Assembly: GCA_015711875.1 (NCBI GenBank)
Contig: JACVJG010000003.1
Coordinates: 1-25,298 of the forward strand
Origin: Candidatus Solincola jinzensis
Lineage (GTDB): Bacteria > Actinomycetota > Geothermincolia > Geothermincolales > RBG-13-55-18
Direction of reading: 5' to 3'
Length of the DNA: 25,298 nt
Made by a program: the position numbers and the translations under genes
The notes under the pieces: model-generated
The model's input: only the letters and a program-made list of their open reading frames with translations
Told to the model about the DNA's origin: nothing
Database searches by the model: none
In this document: one piece after another, positions 1-7,509 of the stretch
How the letters are laid out: each line of letters starts with the position of its first letter
How positions within the stretch are numbered: position 1 is the stretch's first letter

Positions 1-636
1 CCTGTCAAGTCCGGCCACCATCAGTAGTTGCTTGAAAAGCTGTGGAGACTGCGGCAGGGCATAGAACTTACCCGGTTGCAACCGCGAGGGGACAACGAAA
101 TCCCTGGCGCCTTCGGGGGTGCTTTTAGTTAGTATCGGGGTCTCGATCTCCAGAAAGCCTCGCGAGGAGAGAAAGTTTCTGACCTCCCCGGTCACCCTGC
201 TGCGCAGGACAAGGGAGTCCCGCAGGTCCGGCCTCCTCATGTCCAGGTAGCGATATCGTAGGCGCAGGGCCTCGTCGACCTCGCTGCCCTCCTGGATCTC
301 GAAGGGAGGGGTGAGCGATTGCGAGATTATCCCCACTTCCTCGGCCATCACCTCCACCTCGCCCGTGGGAAGCCTGGGGTTCACGGCCTCTAGGGGGCGC
401 ATTCTCACCTTCCCCCGGCAATAGAGGACGTATTCCCCGCGCACCCCTTCCGCGGCGGTATGGGCCTCCGCGCTGACCTCAGGGTTGCAGACCACCTGGA
501 CCAGACCGCTAACGTCCCTCAGGTCTATGAAGACGACCCCGCCGTGGTCCCTGCGCCGCTGCACCCAACCGTTGAGCACCACCTCGCGTCCCGCATCCTC
601 GCGGCGCAGCTCCCCGCACATACGGTTTCTCTTCAT
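1..636 (-). CDS. aspS: Aspartyl-tRNA synthetase, N-terminal part (runs off the window)
   Basis: Class II aminoacyl-tRNA synthetase that charges tRNA-Asp (possibly also tRNA-Asn) in the cytoplasm. The 212 visible codons hold the N-terminal OB-fold anticodon-binding domain (CGELRRED, then GWVQRRRDHGGVVFIDLRD) and the entry to the catalytic domain: RYRYLDMRRPDLRDSL, FLEIETPIL (motif 1 area), TKSTPEGARDFVVPSR and YALPQSPQLFKQLLM. The C-terminal two thirds lie outside the window. I chose the ATG at 636 because MKRNRMCGELR lines up with the usual AspRS start and AGGGG lies 7 nt upstream. An in-frame ATG at 660, with GGAG 8 nt upstream, would add eight residues. It follows hisS on the same strand after about 375 bp. 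The family call is very secure; discriminating versus non-discriminating type cannot be judged from this part. Confidence 0.97.
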   Translation of the reverse strand, partial: MKRNRMCGELRREDAGREVVLNGWVQRRRDHGGVVFIDLRDVSGLVQVVCNPEVSAEAHTAAEGVRGEYVLYCRGKVRMRPLEAVNPRLPTGEVEVMAEEVGIISQSLTPPFEIQEGSEVDEALRLRYRYLDMRRPDLRDSLVLRSRVTGEVRNFLSSRGFLEIETPILTKSTPEGARDFVVPSRLQPGKFYALPQSPQLFKQLLMVAGLDR

Positions 637-660
637 CCAGTTTCCCCTGAGCTTGGTCAT

Positions 661-1011
661 CTACTCATCTCCGTTCTGAAGCTGTCTTCTCTCCTTCTTG
701 CATGGACGGGAAGGCAACCCTTCCGCCTTTCTGGATCGCTTATCCTTCCTTCAAGGCATACACAGTTCTCCGTTACGATGCCTCCTTCTCTGCCTTCACC
801 AGAGGGTATGACATCGTTAAAGGGTTCGGGGTCGCGTCTACCTTGCCCTCGCCTCCCTGACGCCCTTCTCTCGCTTTCTTCCTCGAGCCCGGAGATATCC
901 CTCTTACATGTCCTTTTAGGAAAGGGCCAAGGCCTCCTGCCGCTCGCTCTTCGGCTGAAGATGGCTTTTGGATACGCTTGGGCGTCTTTCACGCCGCTCC
1001 ACCGCCTGCAC
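661..1011 (-). other. hisS-aspS intergenic region, no recognised gene
   Basis: About 350 bp separate the hisS stop from the aspS start. I looked for a T-box leader, which would suit a synthetase gene, and found no T-box sequence (TGG-ACCGCG type) and no terminator with a T-run. A short hairpin at 981-995 (GGCGT, loop GAAAG, ACGCC on the minus strand) lies 17 nt after hisS and lacks a T-run. A 111-codon open frame at 657-992 ends with a TGA that overlaps the ATG at 660, but about 19% of its residues are Arg and it resembles no protein I know, so I do not call it a gene. Confidence 0.5.
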
Positions 1012-2304
1012 TCACGCGCCGCCTTCCATGCCGCGCAGCCTCTCCATCAGTATCGCCAGCAGGCGCGCATCCTCCACTTCCTCTTGGCGCCCCTCCTTGA
1101 GATCCCGCAAGGTCACATACCCCCCCGCCAATTCATCCTCTCCCACTAGGGCGACGAGGCGGAAACCTTCCCTGTCCGCCTCTCGCATCTGCGCTTTGGG
1201 GCTTCGACCCAGGTGGTCGAGGTCGGCCCGCACTCCCGCCCGTCTCAGTTCCTGCGCGAGCACGAAGGCCCTTTCCCTCGCCGCCTCGCCTATGGCGACG
1301 ACGTATATCCCTTCGCCCTCCTCGCCTCCGACAGCGGGCCCGGCGAGCATCACCCTGTCCAGGCCGATGGAAAAGCCCACCGAGGGAGTGGGTTTCCCCC
1401 CCAGCTCCTCCACCAGATGGTCGTAGCGCCCGCCGGCGGCCAAGGCGCTCTGCGCTCCCAACGCGGGGTCCTGGAACTCGAAGACAGTGCGGGTGTAATA
1501 GTCCAGCCCCCGCACCAGTCTTCCTTCGCGGCGGAAGGAAACGCCCGCCGCCATTAGCATACCCTCCACCGCGGCCTGGTGCTCCCTGCACCCCTCGCAC
1601 AGGTGATGCGGGATCTCCGGCGCTAGCGCGATCACCGTAGAGCATTGCTGCGATTTGCAATCCAGCACACGCAGGGGGTTTTCGCGTGCGCGCCTCTTGC
1701 AGTCCTCGCAAAGGCGCTCGCGATTCTCTTCCAGGTATGCACTCAGCGCCTCGACGTACGCGGGCCTGCACTCCTCGTCTCCCACGCTGTTGATAAGCAG
1801 CTCCGCCCTCATGCCGAGCACGGAGAAGAAAGCGGCGCATAGCGCTATCACCTCGGCATCGGCCCCCGGCAGCGAGGAGCCCATCAACTCCACGCCGAGC
1901 TGACTGAACTGCCGGAAGCGCCCCGCCTGCGGCCTTTCGTGGCGGAACATGGGACCCTGATAATAGAGCTTGACCGGGAGCCCTCTGGTATCCAGCCGGT
2001 GCTGAACGAATGCGCGCGCCACCCCCGCGGTGGCCTCCGGCCGCAGGGTGAGGCTGCGCCCTCCCTTGTCCAGGAAGGTGAACATCTCCTTCTGCACGAT
2101 ATCCGTCCCCTCCCCTAAGCCGCGGGCGAAGACCTCGGTGTGTTCGAACACCGGGGTCTCGATCTCACGGTATCCGTAGGCGCGAAAAAGGGAGGTGGCC
2201 CTCTCCACCACTCTCCTCCTCCTGGTGCTCTCCGGCGGGAGGATATCCATAGTCCCCTTGGGCGCCCTGGCCTCTATGCGAGGACGTTTTTCCCGTTTTC
2301 CCAT
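1012..2304 (-). CDS. hisS: Histidyl-tRNA synthetase
   Basis: Class II synthetase, 430 aa, normal for bacterial HisRS; charges tRNA-His as a dimer in the cytoplasm. Visible landmarks: KGTMDILPPES near residue 16; LTLRPEATAGVARAF (85-99); motif 2 around YYQGPMFRHERPQAGRFRQFSQLG (in two parts, 114-137); the histidine-specific HisA segment LVRGLDYYTRTVFEF (263-277); GGRYDHLVEELGG (291-303); and motif 3 GFSIGLDRVML (310-320). Six cysteines (199, 202, 216, 221, 236, 239) form a pattern common to many bacterial HisRS and may bind metal. The frame stays open upstream to 2814, but the N-terminal homology starts at the ATG at 2304, which shares its A with the TGA of the hydrolase gene (TGATG). This implies translational coupling, so the longer frame is rejected. 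Confidence 0.98.
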   Translation of the reverse strand: MGKREKRPRIEARAPKGTMDILPPESTRRRRVVERATSLFRAYGYREIETPVFEHTEVFARGLGEGTDIVQKEMFTFLDKGGRSLTLRPEATAGVARAFVQHRLDTRGLPVKLYYQGPMFRHERPQAGRFRQFSQLGVELMGSSLPGADAEVIALCAAFFSVLGMRAELLINSVGDEECRPAYVEALSAYLEENRERLCEDCKRRARENPLRVLDCKSQQCSTVIALAPEIPHHLCEGCREHQAAVEGMLMAAGVSFRREGRLVRGLDYYTRTVFEFQDPALGAQSALAAGGRYDHLVEELGGKPTPSVGFSIGLDRVMLAGPAVGGEEGEGIYVVAIGEAARERAFVLAQELRRAGVRADLDHLGRSPKAQMREADREGFRLVALVGEDELAGGYVTLRDLKEGRQEEVEDARLLAILMERLRGMEGGA

Positions 2305-2957
2305 CAAGGCTTTCCCGCTCCCCTCGTGCCCAATCCCCTCAGGAAAGGGTTGTGGGCCTTTTCCTCGCCCAGGGTGGTGGCGGGACCGTGGCCGGGCATG
2401 ACGCGCGTGTCGTCGGGCAGTCCCCAGACCTTCTCCGCGACCGATCTCAGCAGGGTCTGAAGCGAACCGCCCTTCAGGTCCGTCCTGCCGATGGAGCCCT
2501 GGAAGATAAGGTCGCCACAGAAAAGATATCCCGGCAGGTAAAAGCTCAGACCACCCGGGGTATGTCCCGGGGTATGCAGAACCTCGAGCGCCAGATCGCC
2601 TGCCTCTACCTTGTCGCCATCCTCGAGATAGCGAACCTGACGCGGGCGGGTGGAAAGCACCCCTCCCGCTATCCCGATCAGCTTGGTGCGTGGGCTGGCG
2701 AGGGCTCCGGCGTCCGCTGCATGTATGAATACGGGGGCCCCCACCGCGTCGCTGAGCGGCCCGGCGCCCGCCACGTGGTCGACGTGACCATGGGTGCACA
2801 GGATGGCAACGCATTCCAGCTCCGCCTTATGCAGGCGTGACACTATGGATTTGACCTCTCCCGCCGGGTCTATCACCACCGCCGGGGCGCGTTTATCTGG
2901 CGCCAGGATGTAACAGTTGGTGGCCAGCATGCCCACGCACAGACAATCAAGGAACAT
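2304..2957 (-). CDS. Metallo-beta-lactamase-fold hydrolase (glyoxalase II-like)
   Basis: A 217-aa single-domain metallo-beta-lactamase-fold enzyme with the full metal set: THGHVDH (His56, His58, Asp60, His61), HTPGHTPGG (His132), CGDLIFQGSIGRTD (Asp149) and MPGHGPATT (His190). The short length and GRTD segment resemble the compact YcbL-type glyoxalase II group, which hydrolyses thioesters such as S-lactoylglutathione or other thiol conjugates; the real substrate is unknown. Its stop overlaps the hisS start, and a glyoxalase II-like gene directly before hisS is also known from Mycobacterium (Rv2581c-Rv2580c), so the pairing looks old. The ATG at 2957 is preceded by GGAGG at a long spacing of about 12 nt. 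A perfect TATAAT lies about 30 bp upstream. Confidence 0.9.
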   Translation of the reverse strand: MFLDCLCVGMLATNCYILAPDKRAPAVVIDPAGEVKSIVSRLHKAELECVAILCTHGHVDHVAGAGPLSDAVGAPVFIHAADAGALASPRTKLIGIAGGVLSTRPRQVRYLEDGDKVEAGDLALEVLHTPGHTPGGLSFYLPGYLFCGDLIFQGSIGRTDLKGGSLQTLLRSVAEKVWGLPDDTRVMPGHGPATTLGEEKAHNPFLRGLGTRGAGKP

Positions 2958-2986
2958 GGCCCGCCTTTTCCTCCGTTTTTCCCGAC

Positions 2987-2992
2987 ATTATA
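2987..2992 (-). promoter_or_regulatory. Probable -10 box for the hydrolase-hisS unit
   Basis: TATAAT on the minus strand, about 30 bp before the hydrolase start codon and in the correct direction. No good -35 hexamer is visible 16-18 bp upstream, so it may be activator-dependent or a chance match. The long gap after dtd makes an internal promoter here plausible. Confidence 0.5.
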
Positions 2993-3307
2993 ACCTGACA
3001 GGCGAAAACCTCTCCATAGCGTCCCCGCGCGCTTATGCAGGCGAGGCGAAAAGACTCGCCGGGAAGCCGCGTTCACATTATGCTCGCGCGGCATCGTCGC
3101 AGCCCACTACCGCCGGAAAAGCTCTTCCCGTTTTTCCATCGACTTTTCATCCACGCCTTAGAGCCCTGGGTGGCTGATCGGTGTTTTTATGAAGCAGGTT
3201 TCTGCACAGAGCAAGAGGTCGTGGGAGGTAGCGACTTTGGGGGGTTTCCGCCCGTGCCATCCCCGAGAGCATCCAAGTTGAAGGCAAGCTGGTCGCGTGT
3301 CGATAAG
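2993..3307 (-). other. dtd-hydrolase intergenic region, no recognised gene
   Basis: About 315 bp with no gene I can support on either strand. The most GC-balanced part contains a weak minus-strand inverted repeat (GGCGAG ... CTCGCC, around 3040-3060) without a T-run. Open frames crossing it on the plus strand continue antisense to dtd and look like shadows. No tRNA or riboswitch signature was seen. Confidence 0.4.
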
Positions 3308-3330
3308 CGAGCCCGCTTAGCGGGGACTCG
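3308..3330 (-). other. Hairpin enclosing the dtd stop codon
   Basis: On the minus strand CGAG-(TC)-CCCGC, triloop TAA, GCGGG-CTCG makes a 9-bp stem with a 2-nt bulge. The triloop is the dtd stop codon itself. There is no T-run after it, so it is not a standard intrinsic terminator; it may protect the 3' end or be fortuitous. Confidence 0.4.
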
Positions 3331-3772
3331 TACTAGGCGACTCGAGGATGATGGTCACGGGGCCATCGTTCACCAGTTCCACCTCCATATGGGCCTGGAA
3401 AACCCCCCTGGCGGGAGGAAAGCCCGCGCGGGAGAAGGAGTCGCAGACCATCTCGTATATCGCCTCGGCCCGCTGCGGCGGGGCGGCCATGACATAGCTC
3501 GGCCGGCGCCCTTTCCGCGCGTCCCCGTACAGGGTGAACTGGGAAACCACCATCAGCTCCCCGCCCACATCCCGCAGGGAAAGGTTCAACTTCCCCTGAT
3601 GGTCATCGAATATGCGCAGATCGACCACCTTTTTGACGATATAGTCCACGTCGAGCTCGCCGTCGTCCCGGGCAACCCCCAGCAGGACGAGCAGTCCCCT
3701 GCCGATGGCCGAGACCTCATCCCCTCCCACGCGCACACGGCATGAGGTTACCCTCTGCACCACCGCCCTCAC
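3317..3772 (-). CDS. dtd: D-aminoacyl-tRNA deacylase
   Basis: A 151-aa chirality proofreading enzyme that removes D-amino acids (and Gly from tRNA-Ala) from mischarged tRNA. The two family motifs are present: SQFTLYGDARKGRRPSY (77-93, with the conserved Thr80) and NDGPVT (135-140, the Gly-cisPro pair at 137-138 that reaches into the partner active site in the dimer). Length is typical (145-155 aa). Start is GTG at 3772, with GGAGG 8 nt upstream. It sits downstream of rel by 129 bp; a rel-dtd pair is common in several bacterial phyla. Its context with hisS and aspS fits a translation-quality neighbourhood. Confidence 0.97.
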   Translation of the reverse strand: MRAVVQRVTSCRVRVGGDEVSAIGRGLLVLLGVARDDGELDVDYIVKKVVDLRIFDDHQGKLNLSLRDVGGELMVVSQFTLYGDARKGRRPSYVMAAPPQRAEAIYEMVCDSFSRAGFPPARGVFQAHMEVELVNDGPVTIILESPSTSPR

Positions 3773-3901
3773 ATCAACCCCCTCCCCCGGGCGACAGCCA
3801 GGTCGCGCTCGTCGCGATCCGCGTAATAATCATGATCCACACCCCAGGCGGCATTTTTTGGGATAGCGCGCAGGAACATATATCACGGGCACGGCCTTCC
3901 C

Positions 3902-6109
3902 TCACTTCATCCTACGTGGAACCACCCGGTAGGCGTTGTAGACCGAGTCCACTTTGCGGATGTTGCGCAGGATATCCTCGAGATGCGCGATATTGGCGAG
4001 CTCGAAGGAGAAACGGCTGACGTTCACCCTGTCGCGATTGATGTTCATGGTGGCGGAAAGGATGTTCACGTGATATTCCCCCATCACCGTGGTGATGTCA
4101 CGCAGCAGGCGCGGACGGTCCATGGCCTCCACGCATATCTCCACCTGGAAGGATGTGGGTTGCTGAGTGTCCCAGCTCACCTCGATGCTGCGGTACTGCT
4201 GCTCGATCATATGCTGGGCGTTGGGACAGTCGGCGCGGTGGACGGAGACGCCGCGGCCGCGCGTAACGAAACCTATGATGGCATCGTATGGAACCGGGTT
4301 GCAGCAGTGCGCGATGCGCAACAGCACGTTATCCACTCCCTCCACCTTGACGCCCTTGGTGTAGGCGGGTGGCTTGCGACGGCGCGCGGGGGCGGGGCGC
4401 TCCGGCTCTTCCTCCACCGGGCCCAGGCGGGAGGTGATCACGTTCACCACCTGCTGGGCGCTGGTCTTCCCCGCTCCAATGCTCGCGTAGAGATCGTCCA
4501 GGGAGATGAAACCGTATTCCTCCTTGGCGATGGACTCGAGGATATCGGAGCCCTGGATCTTCTGCACGGGAAGACGCGCCTTGCGCATGGCTTTTACCAG
4601 GATCTCCCTGCCCTCGTGGGCGTCCTCCTGCCTTCTCTCCTTGGAGAACCACTGCCTTATCTTTGTACGCGCGCGCGCCGTCCCCACCATGTTCAGCCAG
4701 TCCTTGGAGGGCCCAGGCGAGGTGTTGGAGGTGATGATGGTCACGATGTCGCCATTGCGCAGCTTGTATTCCAGTGGCACCAGGCGGTCGTTCACCTTGG
4801 CTCCCACGCAATGGTGGCCCACCTCGGTGTGGATGGCATAGGCGAAGTCCACCGGCGTCGATCCCCTGGGAAGGTCGACCACGTCTCCCTTAGGGGTGAA
4901 AACGAACACCTCGTCCTGGAAGAGGTCGATCTTGAGGCTCTCCATGAACTCCTGGGGGTCGGAGAGATCGCGCTGCCATTCCACGATGCGCTTTATCCAG
5001 GCGAGGCGTTCACGGATGCGCTCCTGCGAGCGCTGCGCTTCCTTGTATCTCCAATGCGCAGCAATGCCGTATTCTGCCGTGCGGTGCATATCGTGGGTGC
5101 GGATCTGGATCTCCAGGGGTTTGCCCTGGGGGCCGATGACCGTGGTATGCAGGCTCTGGTAGATCCCGAAGCGGGGCTTGGCTATGTAGTCTTTGATGCG
5201 CCCAGGAACGGGTTGCCACAGGGAGTGGATGATGCCCATTACCGTGTAACACTCCTCCTTGGTGCCCACGATCACGCGCACCGCGAAGAGATCGTATATC
5301 TCGTCGAACTGTTTGCCCTGCTCCTTCATCTTGGAGTAGATGCTGTAATAGTGCTTTACCCGGCCTCCGATCTCCGCCTTGATATGCGACTGCTTCAGCA
5401 CCGCCCCCAGCTCTTTTTCCACCTTCCTTATGTACTCCTCCCTCTCCGGCCTGCGCTGGTTAACCATCTGCACGATCTCCTGGAATCGCAGGGGGTAGAG
5501 GGTGGCGAAAGAGAGGTCTTCCAGCTGCCATTTGAGCTGGGATATGCCCAGGCGGTGGGCGAGGGGAGCGTATATCTCCAAGGTCTCCCGCGCCTTCTCG
5601 CGCTGCTTCTCCTCCGAAAGGTGCCCGATGGTCTTCATATTGTCGAGGCGGTCGGCGAGCTTGATGATCACCACCCTGATGTCCCGCGCCATGGCCACGA
5701 TCATCTTACGGAAGTTCTCCGCCTGCTCCTCCTGACGGTTGCGGAAGGTTATGCGGTCCAGCTTGGTGACGCCGTCGATGATCTCCGCCACCGTGGGGCC
5801 GAACTTGCGCTTGACCTCGTCCAAGGTGATATCGGTGTCCTCAACGACGTCGTGCAGTAGAGCCGCCGCCAGCGTGGTCTCGTCCATCTGCATGTCGGCA
5901 AGGATATGGGCCACCCCCAGGGGATGGAGTATGAACTCCTCACCGCTGCGCCGCAGCTGATCGGCGTGGTGAATGCGGGCGAACTCATACGCCTCACGGA
6001 TAAGCCTGGTATCCCCCTTGCCGTTATAGGATCTCACCTTCTGTATGAGCGATTCTATGGACTGCGACAATCCCTTCCCTCCGGATGTACCCGCGTTTCC
6101 GGGCGCCAC
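3902..6109 (-). CDS. rel: Bifunctional (p)ppGpp synthetase/hydrolase, Rel/SpoT family
   Basis: Long RelA/SpoT homologue, 735 aa from the chosen start. Order: HD hydrolase domain with intact HDVVEDT (His86, Asp87, Glu90, Asp91) and the later KLADRLDNM; synthetase domain with YYSIYSKM, RIKDYIAKPRFGIYQSLHTT and EIQIRTHDMHRTAEYGIAAHW; TGS domain (VFVFTPKGDVVDLPRGSTP); zinc-finger region (RIAHCCNPVP ... HRADCPN); and a C-terminal ACT domain. The RxKD charge motif (RIKD) and the intact HD box both indicate a bifunctional enzyme that makes and degrades the stringent-response alarmone on ribosomes. Start is uncertain: the frame opens at GTG 6157; GTG 6109 has AGGAGG 5 nt upstream; TTG 6070 has GGAGG 7 nt upstream and would begin at the family's usual SQSIESLIQKV. 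I chose 6109 for the best ribosome-binding site. Confidence 0.97.
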   Translation of the reverse strand: MAPGNAGTSGGKGLSQSIESLIQKVRSYNGKGDTRLIREAYEFARIHHADQLRRSGEEFILHPLGVAHILADMQMDETTLAAALLHDVVEDTDITLDEVKRKFGPTVAEIIDGVTKLDRITFRNRQEEQAENFRKMIVAMARDIRVVIIKLADRLDNMKTIGHLSEEKQREKARETLEIYAPLAHRLGISQLKWQLEDLSFATLYPLRFQEIVQMVNQRRPEREEYIRKVEKELGAVLKQSHIKAEIGGRVKHYYSIYSKMKEQGKQFDEIYDLFAVRVIVGTKEECYTVMGIIHSLWQPVPGRIKDYIAKPRFGIYQSLHTTVIGPQGKPLEIQIRTHDMHRTAEYGIAAHWRYKEAQRSQERIRERLAWIKRIVEWQRDLSDPQEFMESLKIDLFQDEVFVFTPKGDVVDLPRGSTPVDFAYAIHTEVGHHCVGAKVNDRLVPLEYKLRNGDIVTIITSNTSPGPSKDWLNMVGTARARTKIRQWFSKERRQEDAHEGREILVKAMRKARLPVQKIQGSDILESIAKEEYGFISLDDLYASIGAGKTSAQQVVNVITSRLGPVEEEPERPAPARRRKPPAYTKGVKVEGVDNVLLRIAHCCNPVPYDAIIGFVTRGRGVSVHRADCPNAQHMIEQQYRSIEVSWDTQQPTSFQVEICVEAMDRPRLLRDITTVMGEYHVNILSATMNINRDRVNVSRFSFELANIAHLEDILRNIRKVDSVYNAYRVVPRRMK

Positions 6110-6285
6110 GCGCGCCTCCTGATTTGATAGTGCCACAACTGGTGGCCATGATGCCACACAAAACCATTGCCATCACGGCTGATCTGGCCCAGCGGGCAAG
6201 GATGCGTGCGCGCCCCACAGGGGAATGGCTGGGAACGGGACTTCCCTCAAGCCGGGAACGCGGCAGGCTGGCTATCGATGGCGGC

Positions 6286-7509
6286 TTATTTCTTTTTCTT
6301 CTTTTTCTTTCCGCCGGAGGGACCCTTGGTGGTGGCCTTCTTGCGCTGGGCCGGCGCGGGCTTTTTGGCCGCCGCGGGCACGGGCCTTGTCTTGGCGGCC
6401 TCCCGTTCCGGCTTTCCGGCCGTCGCCCCCTTGTCCTCTTTCTCTTTTTCCGCAGTGCCCTTTCCAGTAGTGGCGCCCGAGGCTGCGCCGCTGGGGGATG
6501 AGGCGTTCTTGGGCGAGGTGATCAGGATGGCCTCGCGCGCGCCCCTGGACTCCAACTTCTCGCGCACCGCCGAGTAACGAGGCTCTCGCTCCTTCCACAA
6601 AGCCAGCAGAGGGGAAGCTACAAAGATAGAGGAATAGGCCCCCAGGAACACCCCGAGCAGAAGGGCGAAGGCGAAGTCCTTCAAGGTCTCCCCGCCGAAA
6701 ACCAGGATGGTGATGATGGGCAAAAGGGTGGTAAGGGTGGTGCCGATAGAGCGCATAAGCGTCTGGTTTACGCTCTCGTTCACCATCTCGGCATAAGACA
6801 TCCTGGCGGAGCGCGCCATGAGGTTGGCGTTCTCCTCCACGCGGTCGAAGACCACGATGGTGTCGTAGAGTGAATAGCCGAGTATGGTCAGGAAGGCGAT
6901 CACCGTAACCGGCGTCACCTGCCTGCCCGACAGGGCGTAGATGCCCACGGTGATGACGGTATCGTGCACCAGCGCCGCGATGGCGGTCACCGCCATCTTG
7001 AACTCCAGGCGCAGGGTGATATAGACAAGGATGACCACAAGGAACACCGCCAGGGCTATGAGCGCCTTGGTCGAAACCTCGCGCCCCCATTCCGACCCCA
7101 CCTGTTCCTCCTGCAATGTCTCCTCAATGCCGTAAAGGCCGTCGATGCGCGAGATCACCTGCTCTATGGTGTCCTTGCGCGCCTGGGTATCCTCTATATA
7201 GGGCATGCGCAGGATCAGCAAGGGCCTAGCGTCAGATTCTCCCGTCTGCACTATGGTCTTGTCCAGACCCAGGCTGGAATAATCTCCTAGAAGACCCCGC
7301 ACCTCTTCCACATCCGCCGGCCTGTCCAGGCGCACCTTGAGCAGGTATCCGCCCTTGAACTCGATGCCCAGATTGAGCCCTAGAGTGGACATCACCACCA
7401 GGGAGACGACGATAAGGGCGCCGGAGAGGGCGAACCAGTAGAGGTTAGGGGGAGAGAACGGCCTTGAGCCGATAAGGCTGAATTTCACCTCTTTGCCACG
7501 CACGAACAT
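6286..7509 (-). CDS. secF: Protein translocase subunit SecF with long basic tail
   Basis: Inner-membrane subunit of the SecDF complex, which uses the proton-motive force to pull preproteins through SecYEG. It has a first membrane segment (about 24-45), GLNLGIEFKGG (44-54), a periplasmic domain, and five further membrane segments including the signature GYSLYDTIVVFDRVEEN. The membrane part ends near residue 315. Residues 334-407 form a low-complexity Ala/Lys/Pro tail with 22 basic and 6 acidic residues, ending in seven lysines just before the TAA. This cytoplasmic extension is longer than in E. coli. The start ATG overlaps the secD stop (TGATG), indicating coupled translation and equal dosage. 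Confidence 0.97.
   Translation of the reverse strand: MFVRGKEVKFSLIGSRPFSPPNLYWFALSGALIVVSLVVMSTLGLNLGIEFKGGYLLKVRLDRPADVEEVRGLLGDYSSLGLDKTIVQTGESDARPLLILRMPYIEDTQARKDTIEQVISRIDGLYGIEETLQEEQVGSEWGREVSTKALIALAVFLVVILVYITLRLEFKMAVTAIAALVHDTVITVGIYALSGRQVTPVTVIAFLTILGYSLYDTIVVFDRVEENANLMARSARMSYAEMVNESVNQTLMRSIGTTLTTLLPIITILVFGGETLKDFAFALLLGVFLGAYSSIFVASPLLALWKEREPRYSAVREKLESRGAREAILITSPKNASSPSGAASGATTGKGTAEKEKEDKGATAGKPEREAAKTRPVPAAAKKPAPAQRKKATTKGPSGGKKKKKKK

Noticed and set aside
657..992. 111-codon minus-strand frame ending in an ATGA overlap with the upstream aspS ATG
   Set aside because: About 19% Arg, no recognisable domain, low-complexity character. Kept only as a note on the gap.
2305..2814. 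Upstream extension of the hisS frame to 600 codons
   Set aside because: The extension lies inside the hydrolase gene in another frame and is not HisRS-like; the TGATG start at 2304 fits homology.
3983..5860. A 625-codon plus-strand open frame antisense to rel
   Set aside because: It mirrors the rel codons; rel carries all domain motifs in order. Long antisense frames are common in GC-rich genes.
6286..6330. A-rich lysine codon run at the end of secF as a frameshift or slippage site
   Set aside because: The longest A run is five, alternating AAG and AAA, and a stop follows in frame; no alternative product is evident.
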